Notes: generated from the letters alone by a model not told the origin. Numbered from the stretch's first letter, positions 51,442-60,236 are shown. The stretch: DNA of 64,000 nucleotides from Ralstonia condita (GCF_958405655.1 NZ_CATYWO010000002.1:124001-188000); one strand, 5' to 3'. A program made the numbers and translations.

Positions 51442-51535
51442 CCGAATCCACCTTGACGCCAAGGCAAGCGCCGCGAAGGTTTGGCCGTTGATGCCCTAGA
51501 TGGCGCCTTGAATTTCTGTAAGCGGGCGGAAAAAA

Positions 51536-51574
51536 GAAGGAGGCCTGTTTGAGCGAAGCGAGTTTGCCTCCTTC
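51536..51574. repeat. Intergenic repeat, first hairpin
   Basis: A 9-bp stem GAAGGAGGC (51536-51544) and GCCTCCTTC (51566-51574) encloses a 21-base loop with GAGCGAAGCGAG. It lies after the hmgA stop and could act as a terminator or mRNA end structure. I recall this loop sequence from many Ralstonia/Burkholderia intergenic regions, so it is probably part of a dispersed repeat. Confidence 0.5.
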
Positions 51575-51631
51575 CCCGCACGGTCACATAAATTCAAGGG
51601 GATGTCGCCATCTCGGGCGCGCCTTTCTTTG

Positions 51632-51663
51632 CTTACTTTCTTTGGCAAGACAAAGAAAGTAAG
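51632..51663. repeat. Intergenic repeat, 13-bp perfect hairpin
   Basis: CTTACTTTCTTTG (51632-51644) and CAAAGAAAGTAAG (51651-51663) form a perfect 13-bp stem with a 6-base loop, followed by GTCGCCCCC. Its AT-rich stem contrasts with the genome. Its likely dispersed nature is from memory and would need a genome search. Confidence 0.6.
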
Positions 51664-51747
51664 TCGCCCCCGGCAGGGGGTGAAACAAGGGATGCACCAG
51701 CAACGTCAAGCAATAACCGACTCAACAAACAAACCATCGCCCCCATC

Positions 51748-53019
51748 ATGACCACCCGCCAACTAAGCTGGCTAGGATCCGCCAACACCCCCGACACCCA
51801 TTTCCCCCTGGAAAACCTGCCCTTCGGCATCTTCTCCACCAAGGAAAACCCGTCGCCACGTGCGGGCGTCGCGCTGGGCGATCAAGTCATCGATCTCGGC
51901 GTGCTGGATGACGCCGGCCTGCTGCCCGCATCCACACGCGGCACGTTCCGCACCGGCAAGCTCAACAGTTTCATCGCCCTCGGCAAGCCCGTCTGGGCGG
52001 AAACGCGCAAGAAGCTGCAAGCGCTGTTCAGCGTGGCCGACACCCACGTACGCGACAACGCCACGCTGCACGCGCGCGCGCTGGTGCCGCAGGCGCATGC
52101 GGTGATGCATCTGCCCATCGACATCCCGGGCTATACCGATTTCTATTCATCGAAGGAACACGCCACCAACGTCGGCCGCATGTTCCGCGACCCCGAGAAC
52201 GCGCTGCTGCCCAACTGGCTGGAAATCCCGATCGGCTACAACGGCCGCGCCAGCTCCGTGGTGGTGAGCGGCACACCGCTGCACCGCCCGATGGGCCAGA
52301 TCAAGCTGCCCGACCAGCCTCGTCCGATCTTCACGGCCTGCCGCAAGCTGGACTACGAACTCGAGATGGCCTTTGTGGTCGGCAAGCCGAGCGCGCTGGG
52401 TGAGCCGGTTTCCGTCGACGCGGCACCGGATCATATGTTCGGCGTCGTGCTCCTCAACGACTGGAGCGCGCGCGACATCCAGCAATGGGAATACGTGCCG
52501 CTCGGCCCGTTCAACTCGAAGGGGTTCGGTACATCGATCTCGCCATGGATCGTGACGATGGACGCGCTGGAGCCGTTCCGCGTGGCCAACCCGGCGCAAT
52601 CGCCTGAGCCGCTGGAATACCTGCGCCAGAGCCACCCCAACGCTTACGACATCGCCCTCGAAACCGCGCTGCGCCCCCACGGCGGCGAACGCACCACCAT
52701 CGCCCGCACCAACTTCCGCGCGATGTACTGGACGATGGCGCAACAGCTTGCACACCACACCGTATCCGGCTGCAACGTGCGCGTGGGCGACCTGATGGGC
52801 TCCGGCACCATCAGCGGCACGACGCCGGATTCGTACGGCAGCCTGCTGGAGCTGACGCTCAACGGCAAGCAGCCGCTTGATCTCGGCAACGGCACCACGC
52901 GCGCGTTCCTGGAGGACGGCGACGAAGTCATCATGACCGGCTGGTGCCAGGGCGATGGCTATCGTGTGGGCTTTGGGGAAGTGCGCGGCGAAATCCTGCC
53001 GACGCGCGGCGTGAACTAA
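51748..53019 (+). CDS. fahA: Fumarylacetoacetase
   Basis: A 423-residue hydrolase. The N-terminal SH3-like domain (about 1-120) is followed by the C-terminal catalytic domain with FYSSKEHATNVGRMFR, YNGRASSVVVSG, LDYELEMAFVVG (metal-binding Glu pair) and LLNDWSARDIQQWEYVPLGPF. It splits fumarylacetoacetate into fumarate and acetoacetate using Mg or Ca, the last step of tyrosine degradation. The start MTTRQLSWLGSANTPDTHFP is family-like. It is in line with hmgA, 306 bp downstream, so it may have its own promoter. Length agrees with the family. Confidence 0.95.
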   Translation: MTTRQLSWLGSANTPDTHFPLENLPFGIFSTKENPSPRAGVALGDQVIDLGVLDDAGLLPASTRGTFRTGKLNSFIALGKPVWAETRKKLQALFSVADTHVRDNATLHARALVPQAHAVMHLPIDIPGYTDFYSSKEHATNVGRMFRDPENALLPNWLEIPIGYNGRASSVVVSGTPLHRPMGQIKLPDQPRPIFTACRKLDYELEMAFVVGKPSALGEPVSVDAAPDHMFGVVLLNDWSARDIQQWEYVPLGPFNSKGFGTSISPWIVTMDALEPFRVANPAQSPEPLEYLRQSHPNAYDIALETALRPHGGERTTIARTNFRAMYWTMAQQLAHHTVSGCNVRVGDLMGSGTISGTTPDSYGSLLELTLNGKQPLDLGNGTTRAFLEDGDEVIMTGWCQGDGYRVGFGEVRGEILPTRGVN

Positions 53020-53030
53020 CGCGTCTCGGG

Positions 53031-53053
53031 GCGGCGGACCGTCGGTCCGCCGC
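53031..53053. terminator. Hairpin terminator between fahA and the PaiB-like gene
   Basis: A perfect 10-bp stem GCGGCGGACC (53031-53040) and GGTCCGCCGC (53044-53053) with a 3-base loop lies 12 bp after fahA and 6 bp before the convergent stop. No T-tract follows; it may rely on the strong stem or on Rho, and could serve both genes. Confidence 0.55.
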
Positions 53054-53058
53054 ATGCG

Positions 53059-53697
53059 TCATTCCGCCTTGTCCTGCGCAACATCCAGCATGGCGTCACC
53101 GATCACGTTTTCACCGGCTGCCTTGAGCGCCTCCCCCGCACCGCGTACATCGCGTGCTTCGCGGTTCTGGCCGAGCTTGAGCTTGCCTTCCAGCCGTGTG
53201 ATCTCGATCTCGATGCCAACGATCATCTTGAGCAGATCGTCGACGTAGTCGGCGGGGGCATCCGACATCTTCCACGGCACCGGCTGCGAGGCCTCGTGCG
53301 TGCGCGTGAGGCGGGCGACCACGCCTCGGACGAAGCGCTCGTCATCGCGAATGGTGATGCGCCCATGCGCATGCACTACGCGGTAGTTCCATGTGGGCAC
53401 ATGCTTGTGATGCGCCTGCTTGCTCGGATACCACGTCGGCGAGATATACGCATCGCCCGCGCGGAAAATCACCAACACCTCATCGCCGTCGGCCACGTCC
53501 TGCCATACGGGGTTGGCTCGCGCCACGTGGGCGTGCAGCATGCCCCGGGGGCCTTCTTCCGGCAGCAGCAGAAACGGAATGTGATTCGCGTCGAGGCCGT
53601 TCTTGCCGTGCGTGACGAGCGAGCCGAACGGGTTCTGCGCGATCAACAGGAGGAGCGCGTCGGTGCGCGACGCTTCGAAGTGGGTGGGAACGTACAT
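53059..53697 (-). CDS. PaiB-like FMN-binding protein
   Basis: A 212-residue split-barrel flavin-binding protein of the PaiB/transcriptional-regulator family: MYVPTHFEASRTDALLLLI, NHIPFLLLPEEGPRGMLHAHVARANP, YISPTWYPSKQAHHKHVPTWNY, and a helical C-terminus. PaiB in Bacillus was linked to repression of protease and sporulation genes; in proteobacteria the function is unproved, and FMN or haem binding is expected. The start at 53697 matches MYVPxHF, the conserved family N-terminus. It is convergent with fahA and stands alone. Confidence 0.87.
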   Translation of the reverse strand: MYVPTHFEASRTDALLLLIAQNPFGSLVTHGKNGLDANHIPFLLLPEEGPRGMLHAHVARANPVWQDVADGDEVLVIFRAGDAYISPTWYPSKQAHHKHVPTWNYRVVHAHGRITIRDDERFVRGVVARLTRTHEASQPVPWKMSDAPADYVDDLLKMIVGIEIEITRLEGKLKLGQNREARDVRGAGEALKAAGENVIGDAMLDVAQDKAE

Positions 53698-53820
53698 GGC
53701 AACTCCAGGCCGTGACATTGGGCAGGTGAGGCAGACGCCCATTGTGGCGCGAACACCGTCCCGGATATAGAGCCAGCGCGATCCCGTTTGCGGGAACCAT
53801 GGCGCCGCATGACCGGCGAG

Positions 53821-55131
53821 CTACTGCGGCGCGGGCTCGGCCGGACCGCTGAACATGCGCGTGCGGTCGTCGTAATTGAAGAGCCCGGTGTAACGTCCCC
53901 AGTCGATCGCGGTACGCAGGGTGACCTCTGCATCGGCCTGGTTCAGGTGGTCCTGCAACTCCAGCGCAAAGCGCGCTCGTGGCGCACGGTGCCCTTCGCG
54001 CTCGTCGAGGACTTCGCGGATGCGCATGGCCAGTGGAACGAACCGCTGCAAATGTTCCCGGAACAGGCGCTTGCGCTCGTCATCCCCACTTTGCGCGAAG
54101 ACACGGCCGGCAGTGGTGAGCTTGAGGGTGCCGCCATGCAACTCGGCAAATTCGAGAATGTGAAGCGCGGTGGCGATCGGGAACAGGTCGTGAAGCCGCA
54201 GCGTGAGGGCTCCGGCAATCTTCGGAAGCGTTACGTGACCCGCGTTGGACGGCGCGGCCAGGGCCTCGATCAGCTCATCGATCTGGTGGCCCGATACCCC
54301 CGGCAAACGCATGGCCAGGCCGCTATGCGCGCGGGTATCGGGCACTTCGGTCAGGCGCGCCGTCAGGATCGAGTAGATGTCATTGACGATCGACTGGAAT
54401 GCAGCATCCAACCGGTTGCGCGGCTGCGGCAGAGGCACGCAGATCTCGGCCACGATGTGCCCTGGATTGGCGCCCAGAACGAGGATGCGGTCGCACATCA
54501 GCACGGCCTCCTCGATGTTGTGGGTGACCATCAGCACCGCCCGCGTCGACAACTGCCGCTGCGCCCACAGGTCGAGGAAATCGGTGCGCAACGTTTCGGC
54601 GGTGAGCACATCCAGCGCAGAGAACGGTTCGTCCATCAGCAGCAGGGTCGGCTCGCTGACGAGCGCGCGCGCGAAGCCGACCCGTTGGCGCATCCCCCCC
54701 GAGAGCTCGCGCGGAAACGCCGATTCGAAGCCGTCGAGGCCGGTCAGCTCGATGGCGGCCATCGCGCGCCGGCGCGCCTCGTCGAGCGGCAGACTCAGCG
54801 CGTCCAGCCCGAGCTCGACGTTGTCGAGCACCGTCAGCCACGGGTAAAGCGCGAACGTCTGGAAGACGACGGCAATGCCCTCCGCGGGCCCGTCAAGCGG
54901 CTGGCCGCGATAGCGCACGCACCCCGAAGTCGGCTTGACGAGGCCCGCAGCAATGCGCAGCAGCGTCGATTTTCCCGAGCCGGAACGGCCCAGCAGCCCG
55001 AGGATCTCGCCGTCGTGCACGGCAAGATCGATCTTGCCGAGCACCGTCAGCGGCTCGCCGGAAGGCTTGGCGAACGACTTGCAGACCTCGCACAGCTCGA
55101 TCACCGGGGCGGAAGATTGAGGCTTCGACAT
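53821..55131 (-). CDS. ABC ATPase, nitrate/sulfonate type with AAA-associated C-terminus
   Basis: A 436-residue chain. The N-terminal ABC ATPase (about 1-260) has GRSGSGKST (Walker A, about 48-56), LSGGMRQRVGFARAL (signature), LLLMDEPFSALD (Walker B) and VTHN (switch). The C-terminal AAA-associated domain (about 285-430) carries GHQIDELIEALA then ADAEVTLRTAIDWGRYTGLFNYDD. The extension is typical of importers annotated as nitrate, sulfonate or bicarbonate type. The start at 55131 lies 5 bp before the permease stop, so they are co-transcribed. The FNR-type box before the permease gene would control both. Confidence 0.9.
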   Translation of the reverse strand: MSKPQSSAPVIELCEVCKSFAKPSGEPLTVLGKIDLAVHDGEILGLLGRSGSGKSTLLRIAAGLVKPTSGCVRYRGQPLDGPAEGIAVVFQTFALYPWLTVLDNVELGLDALSLPLDEARRRAMAAIELTGLDGFESAFPRELSGGMRQRVGFARALVSEPTLLLMDEPFSALDVLTAETLRTDFLDLWAQRQLSTRAVLMVTHNIEEAVLMCDRILVLGANPGHIVAEICVPLPQPRNRLDAAFQSIVNDIYSILTARLTEVPDTRAHSGLAMRLPGVSGHQIDELIEALAAPSNAGHVTLPKIAGALTLRLHDLFPIATALHILEFAELHGGTLKLTTAGRVFAQSGDDERKRLFREHLQRFVPLAMRIREVLDEREGHRAPRARFALELQDHLNQADAEVTLRTAIDWGRYTGLFNYDDRTRMFSGPAEPAPQ

Positions 55132-55136
55132 GGCGG

Positions 55137-56870
55137 TCAGTCCAGGCGCATGCGACGTTCCGCATATGCATACAGTGGCCGCCACAGCAGGCGGTTGGTG
55201 GCAATCACCATCAACGACATGGCCGCGATGCCCAACGCGATGCGGGGGTAATCGCCGGCAGCAGTCTGCTGGGCGACGTACGCACCCAATCCTTGCGCCT
55301 GCAGATGCACGGCACCCCAGCTGACGGCTTCGGCGACGATGCTGGCGTTCCAGGCACCACCGGAGGCCGTGATGACCCCTGTCACGTAGTAGGGCAGGAT
55401 GCCCGGCAGCATCACCTTGCGCCACCAGTTCGGGGCGCGGATGCGGAAGCTGGTCGCAGTCTCGCGCAGGTCGCTCGGGAACGCCGCCGCCCCTGCGATC
55501 ACGTTGAACAGGATGTACCACTGGGTCCCAAGGATCATGAGCAGGCTGAGCCAGACATCGACTGAACCGTGGAAACGCACGATCAGGAACACCACCACGG
55601 GAAACAGCAGATTGGCGGGAAACGCCGCCAGGAACTGCGCCAGCGGCTGCACTCGCGCCGTCCAGCGCGGGCTCAATCCGACTGCCACGCCGACGGGTAC
55701 CCAGACGATCGACGCCAACGCGATCAGCGCCATCACACGCAGCAGCGTGAACGCGCCGCTGCGCGCCACGGTCGCCACGTCTGTCCACGCCAATGTTCGT
55801 CCGGCAAGGCGGTAGAGGGCCAGCATCGCGTACGCCGCGCCGGCGGCGCAAAGACCGAGCCAGAGCGCATCACCCAGTCGCCGCGGCATGGCGCCTTTCC
55901 ATCGCATCGCGGGCAGGGGCCAACGCAGCTGGGCCCGTGCAGCCTGATGCAGCGCGATACCAACCGGCGCCATCATCCGTTGCACCCACGCGGAACGGTG
56001 AAACAGATCGAGCAGCCAGCTCCTCGGGGGCATCTGGCTCGCCGTCTGCTCGAAGCGGAACTTGTCGGCCCACGCCACCATGGGCCGGAAGAGCAACTGG
56101 TCATACAGCACGATTGCCACGGCCATTGCAAGGATCGCCCAACCCACCGCGCCCAGATCACGCTGCGCGATCGCACGGGCAACGTAGGCGCCGACACCCG
56201 GTAGCGCGACCCGCACATCGCCCACCGAGATCGCCTCCGATGCGACCACGAAGAACCATCCGCCCGACATGGACATCATCATGTTCCATACCAGGCCCGG
56301 CATGGCGAATGGCACCTCAAGCCGCCAGAAGCGCTGCCAGGACGAGGCGCGAAAGCCCCGGCTGGCCTCGTCCAGGTCGGCGGGGATGGTACGCAGGGCC
56401 TGGTAAAAGCTGAACGCCATGTTCCACGCCTGACTGGTGAAGATGGCGAAGACGGCCGCCAGCTCCGCCCCCAGCACATTGCCCGGGAACAGCGCCATGA
56501 AAAACACCACGGTGAACGACAGGTAGCCCAGGATCGGCACCGACTGCAGGACATCCAGCAGCGGAATCAGCACCATCTCGGCGCGCCGGCTCTTGGCGGC
56601 CAGCGTTGCGTAGGTGAACGTAAACAGCAGGGACAAGGCCAGGGCCGCGAACATGCGCGTTACCGTGCGCAGCACATATGCGGGCAGCGCAAGCGGCGAG
56701 AGGGAGATTTCCGGCTGACTGGCTGCCACCAGCGGCCCCACCATCTGCCGAGCACCACTGCCGAGCAGCAGCACCATGCCCAGGACAAGCAGCATGGCCA
56801 GCAGATCCCTCCAACGCGGAACATGCGGCAGCCATTGGCCACCGCCTGGCACCTCGGCATGGTGCTCCAT
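55137..56870 (-). CDS. Fused two-domain ABC permease, nitrate/sulfonate type
   Basis: A 577-residue membrane protein with two binding-protein-dependent permease domains in one chain, each with about six helices. The first has the EAA-like loop ALRTIPADLDEASRGFRASSWQRFWRLEVP (about 155-184). The second has an equivalent loop AFPSDLRETATSFRIRAPNWWRKVMLP near 480-505. Only one ATPase follows, and no periplasmic binding protein is present near it, so one may be encoded elsewhere. Such duplicated permeases form a compact importer. The start at 56870 was chosen because further upstream is not membrane-like. The promoter has a perfect FNR-type box. Confidence 0.88.
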   Translation of the reverse strand: MEHHAEVPGGGQWLPHVPRWRDLLAMLLVLGMVLLLGSGARQMVGPLVAASQPEISLSPLALPAYVLRTVTRMFAALALSLLFTFTYATLAAKSRRAEMVLIPLLDVLQSVPILGYLSFTVVFFMALFPGNVLGAELAAVFAIFTSQAWNMAFSFYQALRTIPADLDEASRGFRASSWQRFWRLEVPFAMPGLVWNMMMSMSGGWFFVVASEAISVGDVRVALPGVGAYVARAIAQRDLGAVGWAILAMAVAIVLYDQLLFRPMVAWADKFRFEQTASQMPPRSWLLDLFHRSAWVQRMMAPVGIALHQAARAQLRWPLPAMRWKGAMPRRLGDALWLGLCAAGAAYAMLALYRLAGRTLAWTDVATVARSGAFTLLRVMALIALASIVWVPVGVAVGLSPRWTARVQPLAQFLAAFPANLLFPVVVFLIVRFHGSVDVWLSLLMILGTQWYILFNVIAGAAAFPSDLRETATSFRIRAPNWWRKVMLPGILPYYVTGVITASGGAWNASIVAEAVSWGAVHLQAQGLGAYVAQQTAAGDYPRIALGIAAMSLMVIATNRLLWRPLYAYAERRMRLD

Positions 56871-56921
56871 GGTCTTCCCCTTCGGGCGCGCGGGCGGCGC
56901 GGGCCGCCTTGTCCATGGTCG

Positions 56922-56970
56922 AGTATGGTGGACGAAGCGGCACGGCGGCCGTTGATGCAAATCAACGGCC
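56922..56970 (-). promoter_or_regulatory. FNR/ANR-type promoter of the ABC importer
   Basis: TTGATGCAAATCAA (56952-56965) is a perfect FNR/ANR box, embedded in a longer palindrome GGCCGTTGAT/ATCAACGGCC (56947-56970). Reading towards the permease gene a CATACT hexamer (56922-56927 on the minus strand) lies about 34 bp from the box centre, near the spacing of class II promoters. Confidence 0.65.
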
Positions 56971-57007
56971 AGGGGTTCGTCATGCAACCGTCATTGAACC
57001 GCGACGC

Positions 57008-58165
57008 TCAATCGCGCAACAGGTTCTTGGCGATGATGAGTTGCTGGATCTGCGTGGTGCCTTCGTACAAGCGCAGCAGGCGCACATCGCGATAGAAGCG
57101 CTCGGCCTTGTACTCGGCAATGTAGCCCGCGCCACCGTGAATCTGCACCGCGCGATCGGCCACGCGGCCGACCATCTCCGTACAGAACATCTTGGTGCAC
57201 GACGCCAGCATGCTGACTTCGTGGTCCTGTTTACCGACGGGCTTGGCGTCGTAGCGGCGCGCGCAGTCGCGCACCATCGACATGCCCGCGTACAGCTCCG
57301 CCTGGCTGTCGGCCAGCATGGCCTGGATCAACTGAAAGTCTGCGATGGGCTGGCCGAACTGCTTGCGTTCCTTGGCATACGCCACCGCATCAGCAATCAG
57401 CCGGTGCGCCATGCCGCACGCCAGCGCCGAGATGTGCAGGCGGCCGCGGTCCAGCACCTTCATCGCCGTCTTGAAGCCCTGCCCCGCCACGCCGCCAATG
57501 ATGTTGGCCGCCGGCACGCGCACGTTGTCGAGCATCACATCGCATGTTTTGGTGCCGCGCTGCCCCATCTTCCTGTCGGGCTTGCCGAGCGTGATGCCCG
57601 GCGTATCGGCTGGCACGATAAAGGCCGAGATACCGCCCGCGCCCTCGCCGCCCGTGCGCGCCATCAGCGTGAATGCCCCGGCGCGCGGCGCGTTGGTGAT
57701 GAAACGCTTGGTGCCGTTGATGACGTAGTGATCGCCGTCCAGCGTGGCGCGCGTTTGCAGCGATGCGGCATCTGACCCCGCATTCGGCTCCGTCAACGCA
57801 AACGAGATGATCAGCTCGCCGCTGGCAATGCGCGGCAGGTAATCGGCCTTCTGCGCATCGGTGCCGTCCATCAGGATGCCCTGCGAGCCGATGCCAACGT
57901 TGGTGCCGAACACCGAGCGGAACGCAAACGCCGTGTGGCCGAGGTCGTACACCACCTCGCATTCCTGGGCCATCGACAGGCCAATGCCGCCATGCTCCTC
58001 CGGGATCGACAGGCCGAAGAGGCCCATGTCCTTCATGTCGGCGACGATGTCGGCGGGCACGTCGTCTTCGTCTTCGAGGATGTTTTCGGCCGGCATGAGC
58101 CGGTCCTGGATGAAGCGCTGCACCGATTGCTGCAGCAGACCGAACGATTCGTCGTCGAGCGCCAT
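57008..58165 (-). CDS. Acyl-CoA dehydrogenase
   Basis: A 385-residue FAD enzyme of the medium/short-chain type. FAD- and substrate-binding signatures include FALTEPNAGSDAASLQTRA (about 127-145), ITNAPRAGAFTLMART and the C-terminal QIHGGAGYIAEYKAERFYRDVRLLRLYEGTTQIQ. The catalytic base expected at the Glu in LYEGTTQIQ (about 370) is present. It introduces a trans-2,3 double bond into an acyl-CoA. It is divergent from a LysR gene with a 112-bp gap, which probably controls it. The chain length of its substrate cannot be read out; no ETF genes are near. Confidence 0.92.
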   Translation of the reverse strand: MALDDESFGLLQQSVQRFIQDRLMPAENILEDEDDVPADIVADMKDMGLFGLSIPEEHGGIGLSMAQECEVVYDLGHTAFAFRSVFGTNVGIGSQGILMDGTDAQKADYLPRIASGELIISFALTEPNAGSDAASLQTRATLDGDHYVINGTKRFITNAPRAGAFTLMARTGGEGAGGISAFIVPADTPGITLGKPDRKMGQRGTKTCDVMLDNVRVPAANIIGGVAGQGFKTAMKVLDRGRLHISALACGMAHRLIADAVAYAKERKQFGQPIADFQLIQAMLADSQAELYAGMSMVRDCARRYDAKPVGKQDHEVSMLASCTKMFCTEMVGRVADRAVQIHGGAGYIAEYKAERFYRDVRLLRLYEGTTQIQQLIIAKNLLRD

Positions 58166-58216
58166 GTCGCTTGCTCCTGTGGGATGTTCGGGTCGATGTT
58201 ACCGGGTTGCTGCGTT

Positions 58217-58245
58217 TTGACAATCCAGACCTGTATCAACAGAAT
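58217..58245 (+). promoter_or_regulatory. Predicted promoter of the LysR gene
   Basis: TTGACA (58217-58222) and CAGAAT (58240-58245) with a 17-bp spacer make a good sigma-70 match, about 35 bp upstream of the start codon at 58278 and inside the divergent gap with the acyl-CoA dehydrogenase gene. Confidence 0.45.
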
Positions 58246-58277
58246 GTCGAATCGGCTTCATCAATTCACGTACTGGA

Positions 58278-59198
58278 ATGGATCTCAACGCACTCAAGCT
58301 GTTCGTGGAAATCGTCGATGCGGGCAACCTGTCCGCGGCGGCGCGCCGCCTGCAGACCACCCGCTCCAATGTGAGCCACCGGCTCAAGGCGTTCGAGCGG
58401 GCGCTGGGCGTGCAGTTGCTGCGCCGGACCACCCGCCGGGTCGAACCCACCGAAGTGGGGGCCGGCATCTACGAGCACGGGCGCAGCATCCTGCGCGAGA
58501 TGGCAGCCGCCGATGCGCTTGTCTCGTCGCTCGGCAAATCACTGCAAGGCAGCGTGCGGCTATCGGTGCCAACAGGGCTAGGGCACTTGCTGGTGTCGCC
58601 GTTGCTGGTGGCGTTCAAGCGCGCGTACCCGGACATCCGCCTTGACGTGCGCTTCGACAACCGCGTGTCTGATCTGATTGGCGAAGACGTCGATGTGGCG
58701 CTGCGCATCGTGTCGAACCCGCCGGAATCGCTTGTCGCGACGCTGCTCGATGAGGTGGACTGGGTGCTGTGCGCAGCGCCCGACTACCTGGCGGCGCGCG
58801 GCGTGCCCAGCTCCGTTGAAGCGTTGCGCGATCACACCATCGTGAGCGCGCCGGCAGTCGGCCAACCGTTGCGGCTCGCCGCCCAGCTGGGCGATGAGCG
58901 CACAGCAGTCACGCTCGACCCTGGCGTGTCTTCCGACAACTACCTGTTCCTGCAAGCCGCCGTGCGTGCCGGAAACGGGCTCGGCATCCTGCCTTACTAC
59001 GCGGCGGCCGACGACCTGCGCGAGGGATACATCAAGCGCGTGCTGCCGGCCTACCGCTTCAGCGTATTCGGCAGCCGCCTCTACATGCTCGCCATGCCGA
59101 GCCGCTATCGCACGCTGGCGACGCGGCATCTGCTGGATTTCCTCAAAGCGGGGCTGCAGGGCAAGCTGCCGCGGTTGCCCCAGAAGGCCAGTGCCTGA
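58278..59198 (+). CDS. LysR-family regulator
   Basis: A 306-residue LysR protein of the CrgA/AaeR-like class. The DNA-binding segment is MDLNALKLFVEIVDAGNLSAAARRLQTTRSNVSHRL (1-36). The effector domain (about 90-295) has LSVPTGLGHLLVSPLL and DVRFDNRVSDLIGEDVDVALRI, the usual pattern of this class. It is divergent from the acyl-CoA dehydrogenase gene, its probable target. Its stop codon is directly adjacent to the stop of the convergent metR gene (TGATTA at 59196-59201), leaving no terminator between them. Confidence 0.9.
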   Translation: MDLNALKLFVEIVDAGNLSAAARRLQTTRSNVSHRLKAFERALGVQLLRRTTRRVEPTEVGAGIYEHGRSILREMAAADALVSSLGKSLQGSVRLSVPTGLGHLLVSPLLVAFKRAYPDIRLDVRFDNRVSDLIGEDVDVALRIVSNPPESLVATLLDEVDWVLCAAPDYLAARGVPSSVEALRDHTIVSAPAVGQPLRLAAQLGDERTAVTLDPGVSSDNYLFLQAAVRAGNGLGILPYYAAADDLREGYIKRVLPAYRFSVFGSRLYMLAMPSRYRTLATRHLLDFLKAGLQGKLPRLPQKASA

Positions 59199-60116
59199 TT
59201 ACCCCTCCAGCGGCATCAACCCCTGCAGCTGCGCAAAGCAGATCGACTTGGCGGTCTCGATAAAGTCCTGCGCAAACGGGGCCTGCGCGTAATCGCGCGT
59301 CATCGCCGCATAGAGGTCGCTCCACAAGCCCTCCTTTCCGACACGCTTGGCGACGACGTATTCGTAATCAACGTAATTCTTGATGCCCCAGCTCGGCAAG
59401 GCCGCCAGCCCGCGGCGGCTCGCCACGAGCTGCAGCACGGCGATGGTGAGCTCGGCCGTGCGGCGATTGAACACGATGCCGGCAGGGGTCAGCACCTGGC
59501 GGATCAGGTCGATGCGCTCTTCCGGCACGGGATAGGTGATGAGCGTCTGGTCGGTGAAGTCCTTCGCTTCGAGCCACTTCCTGCTGCGCAGCGGATGGTC
59601 GACCGGCAGCACGGCGAGGATCTCGAAGCGAAACAGCGGCGCAAAGACCACCCCGCGGCGCATCTTGGCATCGGAGCCGATCACCACGTCGGCACGCCCG
59701 TCCTTGAGCAGCGCCAGCGGGTCCGCATGAAAGCCGGACACGAGGTCCATCTCGACCTCCGGCCAGCGCTGGCGGAAGGCATCCATGACCGGCATGAGCC
59801 AGTCGAAACACGTGTGGCATTCGAGCGCGATGCGCAACGTGCCAGCCGCACGGCCCTTGATGCGTTCGAGGTCGCGCTCGGCAGCCTGGATGTCGGCCAC
59901 CACCTTCTGCGCCAGCTCCAGAAGGCGCTCGCCGGCCTCGCTCAGCTCCACGGTCTGTCCTTTGCGGCGCACGACCGCCAAACCGTAGTGCGATTCCAGC
60001 GCGCGCAACTGGTGCGACAGGGCCGACTGCGTCAGATGCAGCCGCTCCGCCGCACGCGAGACGGAGCCGCCATCGGCCAGGGCAATCAGTGTGCGCAGAT
60101 GTCGGACTTCCAGCAT
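59199..60116 (-). CDS. metR: MetR methionine-pathway activator
   Basis: A 305-residue LysR protein with the MetR pattern: MLEVRHLRTLIALADGGSVSRAA, LHLTQSALSHQLRALE (helix-turn-helix), LRIALECHTCFDWLMPVMDAF and PLRSRKWLEAKDFTDQTLITYP. MetR senses homocysteine and activates metE. The gene is divergent from metE with a 120-bp gap containing a perfect MetR box, so assignment is secure. In addition to metE it should autoregulate. The length is the family norm. Confidence 0.93.
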   Translation of the reverse strand: MLEVRHLRTLIALADGGSVSRAAERLHLTQSALSHQLRALESHYGLAVVRRKGQTVELSEAGERLLELAQKVVADIQAAERDLERIKGRAAGTLRIALECHTCFDWLMPVMDAFRQRWPEVEMDLVSGFHADPLALLKDGRADVVIGSDAKMRRGVVFAPLFRFEILAVLPVDHPLRSRKWLEAKDFTDQTLITYPVPEERIDLIRQVLTPAGIVFNRRTAELTIAVLQLVASRRGLAALPSWGIKNYVDYEYVVAKRVGKEGLWSDLYAAMTRDYAQAPFAQDFIETAKSICFAQLQGLMPLEG

Positions 60117-60133
60117 GGGTGTGAAGCGATATA

Positions 60134-60146
60134 TGAATTGAATTCA
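60134..60146. promoter_or_regulatory. MetR box between metR and metE
   Basis: TGAATTGAATTCA (60134-60146) matches the MetR consensus TGAA-N5-TTCA at every defined base, 18 bp before the metR start and 91 bp before metE. A second partial element (TTGATTCA) near 60169-60176 could be a weaker second site. Confidence 0.8.
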
Positions 60147-60236
60147 AATCTATCCAAAATAATATCATTTGATTCATGATACGCCGTCACCCATCATCGC
60201 AGGACGCAAACACAAATCAGCTCTCCTGCGACGAAC

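Larger units (their letters stand above)
51442..51747. other. Gap between hmgA and fahA holding a repeat element
   Basis: These 306 bases have no gene. They contain two strong hairpins (51536-51574 and 51632-51663) that belong to a repeated intergenic sequence, plus GC-rich flanks, and should include the promoter or leader of fahA near its end. Confidence 0.6.
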
